Positions 51,744-60,130 of a stretch of 64,000 bases of DNA are shown piece after piece. Position 1 is the stretch's first letter. The number at the start of each line of letters is the position of its first letter. Where the stretch lies: positions 186,001-250,000 of the forward strand of contig NZ_JAGSHT010000002.1 of assembly GCF_019947135.1 (NCBI RefSeq). The letters run 5' to 3'. The notes beneath the pieces were generated by a model that did not search any database, was not told the DNA's origin, and saw nothing but the letters and a program-made list of their open reading frames with translations. A program made the position numbers and the translations under genes. The DNA comes from Occultella gossypii (GTDB lineage Bacteria > Actinomycetota > Actinomycetes > Actinomycetales > Beutenbergiaceae).

Positions 51744-52791
51744 GAGCCTCGATCCGGGCACGTGTCTCGGTCGCCATGACGGCCGAGAGCTGCGTTGACA
51801 TGGACGTCGGCTCCGTCGCAGGCGACCGCCAGTCGTCGCCCGCCCAGAGCACGCCGTCGGCATCGTCGGCAGCCTCGACACTGTTCACGTCCCAGAGCCG
51901 GTCCGTCCCGGACCGCACGAACGCGACCAGGTCCGGCGACGGGCGCAGGTCCAGGAGCAGATCCAGGTACCGGTAGAAGATGCCCTTGAAGAGTCCCACG
52001 TCACCGCCACCCGTCTCCGGGAACACGCCGTCCGTGGCGAGGAGCTCCACGGCCCGACGCGCGCTGAGCTGCGCCCGGTCCAACCAGGCCGGGTCGCCGT
52101 CGTGCGCGAACAGCTCGACGCAGGCACCGATGTACAGGCCGTAGTTGTAGGTGTAACGCCAGTCCGTGTCGACATGGGCGTCATCCTCACGGTTCACGCC
52201 GTCCTCCACGGTGCCGTCCGCGCGGACCAGGTGCTCGGTGAGCCAGTCCATCGTCCGCCGGGCCCAGGTCAGGTACGGCTCGCCGGAACCGTCACTGCCG
52301 AACCTGGACGCCAGCCTGGCGCCGAGGATGATGAACGGCCCGTTCGCCGGCGTGTTCTTGTAGTACGTCTGCGACTTGCGCCAGGCGATCCCGCCGCCCA
52401 TCACCTCGTTCCAGCCGCCGTCGAGGCAGTGCTGCCAGATCACCCGCGCCGGCTCGAGGTACTCCTCGTGGCCCGGAGCGCGGGACAGTCGCTCCAGGGC
52501 GAGGGCGAGCCAGAGCATGTCGTCGAAGTAGTCGTTGAACAGGCTGCCGGAGTTGCGGGCGACGATGTTCTCGAAGATCTCGACGGCGGTGCGCAGGTGG
52601 GCCGGATCGTCGGTACGTTCCCAGCCGTCGATCGCGACGTCCATCGCGTGTGCGAGCCACCAGTAGTTGAACGTGGCGTTCTCATCGACGGGATGGGCGT
52701 TGTTCAACAGCTGCGGCACGGGAGCGCCGTAGAGCACCGCGAGGCTGCGGTGGGCGAGGTCCGCTCGGTCGGACCAGTCGGTGTGCGTCAT
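51718..52791 (-). CDS. GH76 alpha-1,6-mannanase, cytoplasmic form
   Basis: 357 residues without a signal peptide. It aligns along its whole length with the lipoprotein GH76 next door: FNDYFDDMLWLALALERL with the Asp pair, NTPANGPFIILGARL, DTDWRYTYNYGLYIGACVE. The pair arose by tandem duplication. Having one copy outside and one inside suggests the polysaccharide is cut on the surface and imported oligosaccharides are cut again in the cytoplasm. ATG 52791 is 3 bases from the end of the binding-protein gene. Confidence 0.9.
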   Translation of the reverse strand: MTHTDWSDRADLAHRSLAVLYGAPVPQLLNNAHPVDENATFNYWWLAHAMDVAIDGWERTDDPAHLRTAVEIFENIVARNSGSLFNDYFDDMLWLALALERLSRAPGHEEYLEPARVIWQHCLDGGWNEVMGGGIAWRKSQTYYKNTPANGPFIILGARLASRFGSDGSGEPYLTWARRTMDWLTEHLVRADGTVEDGVNREDDAHVDTDWRYTYNYGLYIGACVELFAHDGDPAWLDRAQLSARRAVELLATDGVFPETGGGDVGLFKGIFYRYLDLLLDLRPSPDLVAFVRSGTDRLWDVNSVEAADDADGVLWAGDDWRSPATEPTSMSTQLSAVMATETRARIEARELARTPA

Positions 52792-52794
52792 CGA

Positions 52795-54066
52795 TCAGGC
52801 GTTCTCGGCCAGGATCCGGTTGAAGGACTCCTCGGCGTTGTCGAGGGCCTCCTGGGCGCTGATCTCGCCGGCCATGAAGCGCTGGAGCTCGGGGATGAGC
52901 CCCTGCCCCTCGGCATCGGAGTAGCCCGGGATCGTGGGCCGTGCGGTCGCGAACTCCATCGTCTCCAGCAGCGCGGAGTAGGCCTCGTTCTCCGTGAAGA
53001 ACGGGTCCTCGGCCGCCTCGAGGTTGGCGGGCATGTTGCCGCTCAGCTCGGCGAAGGCCACACCGTTCTCGGGCTGCGTGGTCCACCACTTGATGAACTC
53101 CCAGGCACCCTCGACGTTCGGGGCGCCCTCGGGGATGATCATGCCGAAGCCGCCGAGGCCGGAGGCCTGGTCGCCGTTCGGGCCCGCGGGCGCAGCGACG
53201 ATCCCGTAGTTGAGGTCCTCGATCGCGTCATACGTCGCGAGGGTCCATGGACCGTTGTAGGCCATCGCCACGGTGCCCTCGGCGAACCCGTCGGTGCCCT
53301 CCGCGAAGCCGAGGTCGTACACGCCGCGGTTGTTCATCAGGTCGTCCCACTCCTCGAGGACGGCGAGGCCCTCCGGGGTGTTGAAGGCCGCCTGGCCGTC
53401 GTCGGAGACCATCTGGCCGCCGGCCTGTCCGAGCCACATGCTGAACAGGCCGACGTCGGAGAGCGCGAAGCCGGACCGGGTCAGGGTGCCACCCTCGCGC
53501 ACGGTCAGTGCCTCGGCCGCGTCGGCGAGCTCGGCCCAGTTCGTGGGCGGTTCCAGGCCGGCCTCGGTGAGCAGGTCCACGTTGTAGAACAGCGACCGGT
53601 TGTCGACCGTGAGCGGGATCCCGTAGACGGTGCCGTCGTAGGTGAGCTCGTTCAGGGCGGCCTCGTAGAACATGGAGGTGTCCACGGAGTCGGAGGCGAT
53701 GAGGTCCTCGAGCGACATCAGCGCACCCTTGCTCGCGTAGACGCTGGTCGCGAACCGGTCCCAGAGCACCACGTCCGGCACGCCGCCGCCGGCGATCGCC
53801 GTGAGGAGCTTGGCCTCGACCTCCTCCTGCGGCTGGTACGTGACGACGTATTCGTCCTGGCTGGCGTTGAACGCCTCGACCTGGGTCTCGATCTGTGTGG
53901 CCTGCTCGCCGGTCCAGTTGCCCCAGAAGGTGACCTCCTGACCGCCGTCGCCACCGTCGTCGCCGGAGGCTTCGCCGCCCGAGGAACAGGCGGCCAGGGC
54001 CAGCGCACCGACAGCGAGTCCCGCTGAGATCTTCATGAATGTTGAGGTTCGTGTCTTCGTCGACAT
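52795..54066 (-). CDS. Mannan-oligosaccharide ABC importer substrate-binding lipoprotein
   Basis: 423 residues. Signal peptide FMKISAGLAVGALALAACSS with lipobox LAAC. The family-1 solute-binding fold follows (VTFWGNWTGEQATQIETQVEAF, WDRFATSVYASKGALMSLEDL, FIKWWTTQPENGVAFAELSG). No ATPase gene accompanies it. Substrate is inferred from the GH76 and GH125 neighbours to be an alpha-linked mannose oligosaccharide. Confidence 0.88.
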   Translation of the reverse strand: MSTKTRTSTFMKISAGLAVGALALAACSSGGEASGDDGGDGGQEVTFWGNWTGEQATQIETQVEAFNASQDEYVVTYQPQEEVEAKLLTAIAGGGVPDVVLWDRFATSVYASKGALMSLEDLIASDSVDTSMFYEAALNELTYDGTVYGIPLTVDNRSLFYNVDLLTEAGLEPPTNWAELADAAEALTVREGGTLTRSGFALSDVGLFSMWLGQAGGQMVSDDGQAAFNTPEGLAVLEEWDDLMNNRGVYDLGFAEGTDGFAEGTVAMAYNGPWTLATYDAIEDLNYGIVAAPAGPNGDQASGLGGFGMIIPEGAPNVEGAWEFIKWWTTQPENGVAFAELSGNMPANLEAAEDPFFTENEAYSALLETMEFATARPTIPGYSDAEGQGLIPELQRFMAGEISAQEALDNAEESFNRILAENA

Positions 54067-54097
54067 GACGAACTGTCTCCTTTGTTGGGTGGGGGAG

Positions 54098-55006
54098 TTA
54101 CTTGGAACCGACGTGCGCGACGCCCTCGATGATGTAGCGCTGGGCGAGCACGAAGATGAGGAGGACCGGCAGGCTCACGATGACCGTTCCGGCCATCAGT
54201 GGCCCGTAGTCCGTGGTGTGTTCGGTCTTGAAGGCGGCCAGGCCCACCTGGACGGTCAGCATGTCGCGGTCGCTGAGCACGATGAGCGGCCACATGAAGC
54301 TGTTCCAGCCGGCCTGGAAGGTGAGGATGCCGAGTACCGCGGCGCCGGCCTTGGCCAGCGGCATGTAGATCTGGGCGAAGATCCGGAACTCGGAGGCGCC
54401 GTCGATCCGGGCCGCCTCGGCAAGCTCCTCCGGCATGGAGGCGAAGAACTGGCGCATGAAGAACACGGCGAACGCACCTGCGGCGCCGGGCAGGATGATC
54501 GCCCAGTACGAGTTGATGAAGCCCATCCCGCCCTGGCCGAAGAGGTCGTTGCCACCGGCGAACGGGAACCGGCGCAGCACCAGGAACGTCGGCACCATGG
54601 TGACGATCCCGGGGATCATCAACGAGGACAGCAGGGTGCCGAACAGGACCCGCTTGCCGCGGAACCGCAGCCGGGCGAACGCGTACCCGGCGAGGGAGCC
54701 GAAGAAGATGTTCAGCACCACGCCGGCCACGGCCAGGAACGTGGAGTTGAAGAAGTACCGCCCGAACGGCACCGACGTCCACGCCTTCACGTAGTTCTCG
54801 AGGGTGGGCTGGTCCGGCCAGATCTGCAGGGAGGAGGACAGGATCTCGCCCTCGGGCTTCAGGGAGGTGACGATCGTCCAGATCAGCGGGAACACCGTGG
54901 TGATCGAGACTGCGATGACCGCGATGTACCAGGCGGTGGTGCCGATCTTCTGGCGTGGTGTGCTCGCACGCTTCAGGCGCAGGACGTAGGGATCGGCGGT
55001 GGTCAT
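54098..55006 (-). CDS. Sugar ABC importer permease (MalG type)
   Basis: 302 residues, six spans, EAA loop EAARIDGASEFRIFAQIYMPL near residue 205. Start ATG 55006 overlaps the upstream permease stop (ATGA), and the conserved MalG-type N-terminus begins there, although the frame stays open far upstream through the next genes. Confidence 0.92.
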   Translation of the reverse strand: MTTADPYVLRLKRASTPRQKIGTTAWYIAVIAVSITTVFPLIWTIVTSLKPEGEILSSSLQIWPDQPTLENYVKAWTSVPFGRYFFNSTFLAVAGVVLNIFFGSLAGYAFARLRFRGKRVLFGTLLSSLMIPGIVTMVPTFLVLRRFPFAGGNDLFGQGGMGFINSYWAIILPGAAGAFAVFFMRQFFASMPEELAEAARIDGASEFRIFAQIYMPLAKAGAAVLGILTFQAGWNSFMWPLIVLSDRDMLTVQVGLAAFKTEHTTDYGPLMAGTVIVSLPVLLIFVLAQRYIIEGVAHVGSK

Positions 55007-55974
55007 GACTGGCTCCTGGACGTGAGCTTGAAGTTGATCAGCGAGAACACGGCGATGATCAGGAACAGGACGAAGGACAGAGCCGAGGCGTAGCCCATCT
55101 TCAGGCCGCCGAATCCCTGGTTGTAGATGTAGTAGACGACCGTCAGCGTGGAGTTGCCGGGCCCGCCCTTCGTGAGCAGATAGGCCTGGTCGAACACCTG
55201 GAACGCCCCGATGATCAGCAGCGTCGAGATCAGGAACGTGGTGCGGGACAGCCCGGGGATCGTGATGTACCGGAATGTCTGCCAGGCGTTCGCGCCGTCG
55301 ATCCGGACCGCCTCGTACAGCTCGCGGGCGATGCCCTGCAGGCCGCCGAGGTAGATCAGCATGTTCGTGCCGAACCCGGACCAGACGGACATCAGCACGA
55401 TCGCCGTCATCGCCCATTTGGAGTCGTAGAGCCAGGCCGGCCCGTTGATCCCGAACCAGCCGAGGACGATGTTGAACAGGCCCGACTGCGGGTTCAGCAG
55501 CCAGTACCAGATCGTCGCGGTCGCCACCGTGGACGCGACCACCGGGATGTAGAAGAACGTCCGGAACAGCTTGACGGCTCGGCTGTTCCGGTTCAGCAGC
55601 AGCGCCGTGCCGAGCGAGACGGCCACGCCCAGAGGGACGAACATGAGGGTGTAGATCGCGGTGTTGCGCAGCGCGAGCAGGAAGATCGGGTCGCCCGCGA
55701 TGCGCCGGTAGTTCTCCAGCCCGACCCACGCGGCGTCCCCGATGACGGCGTAGTCGGTGAAGCTCAGCACGACCGCCATCACCACGGGGATGATCACGAA
55801 CGTCAGGAACAGGAGCATCGGCACCAGGACGAAGATCCAGCCCCAGATCTCCTGGGGCTGCGGTTTGCGGAACGGGCGCGAGTGCCGGTCCCGGCGCCGC
55901 GCCGGAGTCTTGGCGCTGGCGGTTGCCACGTCCATCGCATCGGCGCTGACGGCGGTGGGTTGGATGGTTGTCAT
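55003..55974 (-). CDS. Sugar ABC importer permease (MalF type)
   Basis: 323 residues. After a basic N-terminus (RRRDRHSRPFRKPQP) six spans begin with IWGWIFVLVPMLLFLTFVII. The EAA loop is EAVRIDGANAWQTFRYITIPGL. It overlaps the GH125 gene stop at one end (ATGA) and the MalG-type gene at the other. It partners that protein to form the channel. Confidence 0.92.
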   Translation of the reverse strand: MTTIQPTAVSADAMDVATASAKTPARRRDRHSRPFRKPQPQEIWGWIFVLVPMLLFLTFVIIPVVMAVVLSFTDYAVIGDAAWVGLENYRRIAGDPIFLLALRNTAIYTLMFVPLGVAVSLGTALLLNRNSRAVKLFRTFFYIPVVASTVATATIWYWLLNPQSGLFNIVLGWFGINGPAWLYDSKWAMTAIVLMSVWSGFGTNMLIYLGGLQGIARELYEAVRIDGANAWQTFRYITIPGLSRTTFLISTLLIIGAFQVFDQAYLLTKGGPGNSTLTVVYYIYNQGFGGLKMGYASALSFVLFLIIAVFSLINFKLTSRSQS

Positions 55975-57275
55975 GAGGTGGGCACCTGCTCTTCATCGAG
56001 GGTGGATTGCACACTGGTGCCGCACACGTCCAGCACCAGTTCACAGAACATCGAGTCGGCCCAGGAGAACCACTCGCGGGTGAAGGTCGCCGGATCGTCG
56101 ACGTGGAAGGACTCGTGCATGCGGAACGTGTCGGCATGGGTCCGGGCGAGCAGGTCGAGGATCTGCCGCTTCTCGGTGGCGTCGGCGGTGGTGAGGCCCT
56201 GGACGGCGAGGGCGATCGGCCAGACGTGGCGGGGCGGGGTGTGCGGGCTGCCGAGCCCGACGGCGTGGGTGCCCCTCGTGTAGGTCGGGTTGTCGGGGGA
56301 GAGGACGAAAGCGCGGGTGTTGCGGTAGATCTCGTCGTCGATGGCGTCGCCTCCGGTGAGGGGCAGCGAGAGCAGGCTCGGCATGTTCGCGTCGTCCATG
56401 AGTACCGCGCCGCCGAGTCCGTCGACCTCGTAGGCGTAGATCCGTCCGTGGACCGGATGGGTGACGATGCCCCAGGCGCGCACGCCCGCGTCGAGCCCGG
56501 CGGCCAGGTCCCGGGCCCGTTCCGCGAGGCCCGGATCGTCCAGGACCGCCGTGGCCAGCTCCACGAGGTTGCCGAGGACGTGGATCGCGAACAGGTTGCC
56601 CGGCACGTTGTAGTGCAGGACGCACGCGTCATCGCTCGGGCGGAACGCGCTCCAGGTCATTCCGGTCCGCCCGACCGGGGAGCCCTTGCCGCCATCGGTG
56701 AGGGTGTCCGTCGGCGGGCCGTCGTGGCGCTGGAACCGGTACGGCGAGCGCGCGGCGTGGTCCTGCTCCACCTGCCAGGTGGTGATGATCAGGTCGGCCG
56801 CGCGGACGAACTCCGCGTCCAGGTGGTCGGTGCGCCCGGTGACCCGCCAGACCTGGTGGGCGAGCTGCAGCGGAAAGCACAACGAGTCGACCTCGTACTT
56901 GCGCTCCCACACGGCCGGGTGCATCTCGGTCTCGTCGCCGGCGTGCCCCGCGCCGTCGGGCCGGGCGTTGAAGGCGTTCGCGTACGGGTCGAGCAGGATT
57001 GCCTGGACCTGGCGCCGGACGAGGGACACGAGCAGGTCTGCGAGGCCCGGGTCGTCGGCGGCGAGCGGCAGGTACGGGCGTACCTGTGCGGCGGAGTCGC
57101 GCAGCCACATCGCCGGGATGTCACCGGTGAGGACGAACACCTCCTCGCCGTCCGGATGGACGAACGCATCGCGCAGGGTCCGGGACATTGCTTCTCGGAA
57201 GATCCGGGTGATCGCGTCCGAGCCGATGATCTCCTGGACCCGTGCGGTGGCCTCGGTCAGGGCAGCGTGAGCCAC
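55971..57275 (-). CDS. GH125 exo-alpha-1,6-mannosidase
   Basis: 434 residues. The GH125 (DUF1237) fingerprint VLTGDIPAMWLRDSAAQVRPYL contains the catalytic acid Asp, and MHESFHVDDPATFTREWFSW supplies the C-terminal catalytic region. The enzyme removes terminal alpha-1,6-mannose without a metal. It has no signal peptide, so it should finish breakdown of imported oligosaccharides in the cytoplasm. The start is GTG 57275, 5 bases after a GAGGAG site. It is the first gene of the mannan operon. Confidence 0.92.
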   Translation of the reverse strand: MAHAALTEATARVQEIIGSDAITRIFREAMSRTLRDAFVHPDGEEVFVLTGDIPAMWLRDSAAQVRPYLPLAADDPGLADLLVSLVRRQVQAILLDPYANAFNARPDGAGHAGDETEMHPAVWERKYEVDSLCFPLQLAHQVWRVTGRTDHLDAEFVRAADLIITTWQVEQDHAARSPYRFQRHDGPPTDTLTDGGKGSPVGRTGMTWSAFRPSDDACVLHYNVPGNLFAIHVLGNLVELATAVLDDPGLAERARDLAAGLDAGVRAWGIVTHPVHGRIYAYEVDGLGGAVLMDDANMPSLLSLPLTGGDAIDDEIYRNTRAFVLSPDNPTYTRGTHAVGLGSPHTPPRHVWPIALAVQGLTTADATEKRQILDLLARTHADTFRMHESFHVDDPATFTREWFSWADSMFCELVLDVCGTSVQSTLDEEQVPTS

Positions 57276-57295
57276 AGTGCTCCTCTAGATATATT

Positions 57296-57309
57296 CAACA
57301 TCAGTGTTG
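57296..57309 (-). promoter_or_regulatory. Inverted repeat upstream of the mannan operon
   Basis: On the minus strand CAACACTGATGTTG has 5-bp arms (CAACA/TGTTG) around 4 bases. It sits just downstream of the predicted promoter, where a bound repressor would block initiation. Confidence 0.5.
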
Positions 57310-57319
57310 TCTGGGAGTC

Positions 57320-57349
57320 AGATTAAACGTACCCACGATGAATGCGCAA
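57320..57349 (-). promoter_or_regulatory. Promoter of the mannan operon
   Basis: Minus-strand -35 TTGCGC (57349-57344), 18-base spacer, -10 TAATCT (57325-57320), about 45 bases before GTG 57275. Confidence 0.5.
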
Positions 57350-57405
57350 GCAGGCACACCTGTGGACCCGCGTGGCCGAGCCACGGGGGCGGAGATCGGT
57401 GCCTG

Positions 57406-58383
57406 TCAGTGCGCCTGTCGAGGCCGCTCGCCGGCCCACGAGACGGGTACGTGCAGCCGTGCTCGGGTCGGCTCGGCCGCGCCCGCCGGTGCCGAGATCA
57501 ACTGGTCGAGGGCTGCCGCACCCAGCCGTTCGCCGTCGACGTCCACGCGGGGCGTGCCGGGTACGCCGACCACCGTGATCAACCGGTCGCCGCCGGCGGT
57601 GGGTGCCCCGTCGCCCACCCGGGCGAGGCCCCGGCCGATGAGGCCGAGGAGCAGGCCGAGGCCGAGGTCGCTGGCATAGGGGAGGACGGCGTCCACGTCG
57701 GAGGAGGCAACGCGATCGACGAGACCTGCGCCGGCATCGAACGTCGCCGGATACGGGCCGAGCACGGCGAGACTGACGTCGACGGCGGTCGCTGCCGCGT
57801 GCAGCGCGGCGGTGCGTTGGGCGTTCTGCCAGGAACGATCGGGGCCGCCGATGTAGAGGATCCGGCGATGCCCCGCCGCGGCGAGGCCGCGCAGCAGTTC
57901 GGCGAACGCACCGGCCGTGTCCGCCACCACGGACCCGAGCCCGTCCACCTCCCGGTCGACCAGGATGACCGGCTTGCGAGCGGCAGCCTCCGCAACCAGC
58001 GAATCGGGCCCACGCGGTGCCACCACGAGGAACCCGTCCACGCCGGTCGCGAGCCGGTCGAACCTGCCGAGCTCCGCCGGGTCCTCGAGGGGCAGGACGG
58101 CGACGGAGAGCTGGAGGTCGGCCTCCTCCGCCCGGATCTGGGCGCCGCCGATGATCGGCGCGAAGAACGCGTTGCCGAGGGTCGGGACGAGCAACCCGAG
58201 GATCCCCGTCCGGCCACGGGCGAGGTGCCGCGCGGCCCGGTTGGCCACGAAGTCGAGGTCCGCCGCGGCGGCTCGAACCCGGGCGACGGTGGCCGGGGCG
58301 ACGAGCTCGGGGCGGCTCAGCGCCCGTGAGGCGGTGGCCTTGGACACCTGCGCGCGGACCGCGACGTCGGAGAGGGTGGCCAT
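57406..58383 (-). CDS. LacI-family transcriptional repressor
   Basis: 325 residues. The helix-turn-helix is MATLSDVAVRAQVSKATASRAL followed by the hinge helix FVANRAARHLARG, then a LacI-type ligand-binding fold (GILGLLVPTLGNAFFAPIIG, DGFLVVAP, PVILVDREVDGLGSVVADT). ATG 58383 is chosen over 58389 because GGGAGG is then 7 bases upstream. It is divergent from the importer/deaminase operon, and two AACCGGTT sites between them fit a LacI operator. Confidence 0.9.
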   Translation of the reverse strand: MATLSDVAVRAQVSKATASRALSRPELVAPATVARVRAAAADLDFVANRAARHLARGRTGILGLLVPTLGNAFFAPIIGGAQIRAEEADLQLSVAVLPLEDPAELGRFDRLATGVDGFLVVAPRGPDSLVAEAAARKPVILVDREVDGLGSVVADTAGAFAELLRGLAAAGHRRILYIGGPDRSWQNAQRTAALHAAATAVDVSLAVLGPYPATFDAGAGLVDRVASSDVDAVLPYASDLGLGLLLGLIGRGLARVGDGAPTAGGDRLITVVGVPGTPRVDVDGERLGAAALDQLISAPAGAAEPTRARLHVPVSWAGERPRQAH

Positions 58384-58426
58384 CCCCATGCCTCCCGTTC
58401 TTCTGACGTTCAATCTGCGGACGAAG

Positions 58427-58457
58427 TTGCCGAACGGGGGATCCACCCGTTTACACT
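58427..58457 (+). promoter_or_regulatory. Promoter of the importer/deaminase operon
   Basis: TTGCCG (58427-58432), a 19-base spacer and TACACT (58452-58457). The AACCGGTT operator pair begins 9 bases after the -10 box. Confidence 0.4.
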
Positions 58458-58466
58458 CCCCAATGT

Positions 58467-58486
58467 AACCGGTTGTGGAACCGGTT
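58467..58486. promoter_or_regulatory. Two LacI-type operator half-arrays
   Basis: The self-palindromic octamer AACCGGTT occurs at 58467-58474 and 58479-58486, centres 12 bases apart, with the second set in GGAACCGGTT. The central CG fits LacI-family operators, and the position just past the -10 box fits repression. Confidence 0.65.
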
Positions 58487-58517
58487 GTGATGACCGTGGC
58501 CGACGGGAGGAGTGCTC

Positions 58518-59336
58518 ATGCGTGGCCGCACCGCACTGCTCGTCCTGCCGGGCCTGGCCGTGCTTCTGATCGGATTCCTGATCCCGTCGGTCGCCATGCT
58601 TTTCGCGCCGCCCGGCGTCAGCCCGGTCGAGGTCTTCGATCGGCTCGGCCAGATGCTGACCGACCCTTACGACCAGGCCATCGTGATGCGCACCCTCGGG
58701 CTCGGCCTGATCGTGACCGTGGTCTGTATCGGGCTCGGGTACCCGATCGCCTATCTGCTCTCCAGGTCGACGTCCCGGTGGGCCGGGGTGCTGCTGGCGC
58801 TGGCGATCTTCCCACTGCTGCTGTCCTCGGTGGTGCGCACGTTCGGCTGGCTGGTGGTGCTCGGGTCCCAGGGAGCCGTTCCACAGCTGCTGTTGAGCCT
58901 CGGCCTCACGGACAGCGCGCCGCAACTGCTGTACACACCGCTCGCGATCGTGCTCGGCCTCACCCAGATCTTCCTCCCGCTGGCCGTCGTGGCCTCGTAC
59001 TCGGCGCTCGCCCAGGTCGATGCCGGACTGGACGAGGCGGCCCGCGGCCTCGGTGCGAACCGGATCCGCACGTTCTGGTCCGTGGTGGTGCCGCTGTCCG
59101 GACCTGGCGTCGTGGTGGCCGCGACCCTGGTGTTCGCCGGCGCCGTGACGGCCTACACGACGCCATATCTGCTCGGGGGCTCGCGGCAACGGATGCTCTC
59201 CACGCAGCTGTACACGTACTCGTCCACCACCATCGACTGGGCCGCCGCCAGCGCGACAGCACTGATCATGACGGTGCTGGTGTTCGCCGTCTCCGGTCTG
59301 TCCGGTCTCGCCGCTCGCCGTGGAGCGACCTCATGA
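58518..59336 (+). CDS. ABC importer permease (PotB-like)
   Basis: 272 residues with six spans (LLVLPGLAVLLIGFLIPSVAML first). The permease loop is EAARGLGANRIRTFWSVVVPL, the PotB/PotC-type sequence of spermidine/putrescine, iron and phosphonate importers. Start ATG 58518 lies 7 bases after GGGAGG. The stop overlaps the next permease (ATGA). Confidence 0.9.
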   Translation: MRGRTALLVLPGLAVLLIGFLIPSVAMLFAPPGVSPVEVFDRLGQMLTDPYDQAIVMRTLGLGLIVTVVCIGLGYPIAYLLSRSTSRWAGVLLALAIFPLLLSSVVRTFGWLVVLGSQGAVPQLLLSLGLTDSAPQLLYTPLAIVLGLTQIFLPLAVVASYSALAQVDAGLDEAARGLGANRIRTFWSVVVPLSGPGVVVAATLVFAGAVTAYTTPYLLGGSRQRMLSTQLYTYSSTTIDWAAASATALIMTVLVFAVSGLSGLAARRGATS

Positions 59337-60130
59337 GGACCCGCCACCCGATCGCTGCGAGCCTGGCCGTGCTCGGCTACATCGTGATGCTCGTGCCCAT
59401 CCTGTTCGTGGTGGTCACCGCGTTCACGGCGGGCTCCACGCTACGGTTCCCGCCGGAGGGCTTCTCGCTCCGGTGGTTCGAGGCGGCGCTGACGTACACC
59501 CCGTTCACGAGCTCGCTGGTCTCCAGCCTGATCCTCGCGGTGATCTCGGCGGTCCTGGCACTCGCGCTCGGCGTGCCGGTCGCGCTGGCGATCCACCGCG
59601 GCAGGCTTCCCGGCAAGGCCCTGGTCGAGGGCCTGTTCCTGTCCCCGCTGATCGTGCCGGAGCTCGTGGTCGGCCTGGCCCTGTACCAGCAGCTCATGGT
59701 CGGCTTCGGTCTGGACAACTTCCAGACTCTCCTGTTCGGGCACACCGTGCTGATGTTCCCGTACGCGGTCCGGGTGACCGGCGCCTCACTGGCGCTGATC
59801 GACCCCGCCGTGGAGGACGCCGCCCGCGGACTCGGCGCCTCGGCCGGCCGGACGTTCTTCTCGATCACCCTGCCGCTCCTGCGCCCGGGCCTGTTCTCCG
59901 CGGCCCTGCTCAGCTTCATCACCTCGTTCAACAACGTGCCGCTGTCACTGCTGCTGCAGAGCCGCGACTTCCGCACCCTGCCGGTGGTGATGCTCGATTA
60001 CGTGCAGCAGAACTACGACCCGATCGTCGCCGCGATCTCCGTGCTCATCCTCGCCGCCACCGTGCTGGTTGCCGTGATCGCCGAGCGCACCGTCGGCTTC
60101 GCCAGAGTCTTTGGAGGCATCAACAGATGA
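59333..60130 (+). CDS. ABC importer permease (PotC-like)
   Basis: 265 residues with six spans and the loop EDAARGLGASAGRTFFSITLPLL. It pairs with the upstream PotB-like permease and overlaps the ATPase gene (ATGA). The frame stays open further upstream, but the PotC-type N-terminus begins at ATG 59333. Confidence 0.9.
   Translation: MRTRHPIAASLAVLGYIVMLVPILFVVVTAFTAGSTLRFPPEGFSLRWFEAALTYTPFTSSLVSSLILAVISAVLALALGVPVALAIHRGRLPGKALVEGLFLSPLIVPELVVGLALYQQLMVGFGLDNFQTLLFGHTVLMFPYAVRVTGASLALIDPAVEDAARGLGASAGRTFFSITLPLLRPGLFSAALLSFITSFNNVPLSLLLQSRDFRTLPVVMLDYVQQNYDPIVAAISVLILAATVLVAVIAERTVGFARVFGGINR

Noticed and set aside
55007-56632. Long upstream extension of the MalG-type permease frame
   Set aside because: It overlaps the real MalF-type permease and GH125 genes, is Arg/Ser/Pro-rich, and the permease fold starts only at ATG 55006.
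58475-59332. Upstream extension of the PotC-like permease frame
   Set aside because: It runs through the PotB-like gene in another frame and shows no domain; ATG 59333 has an ATGA junction.
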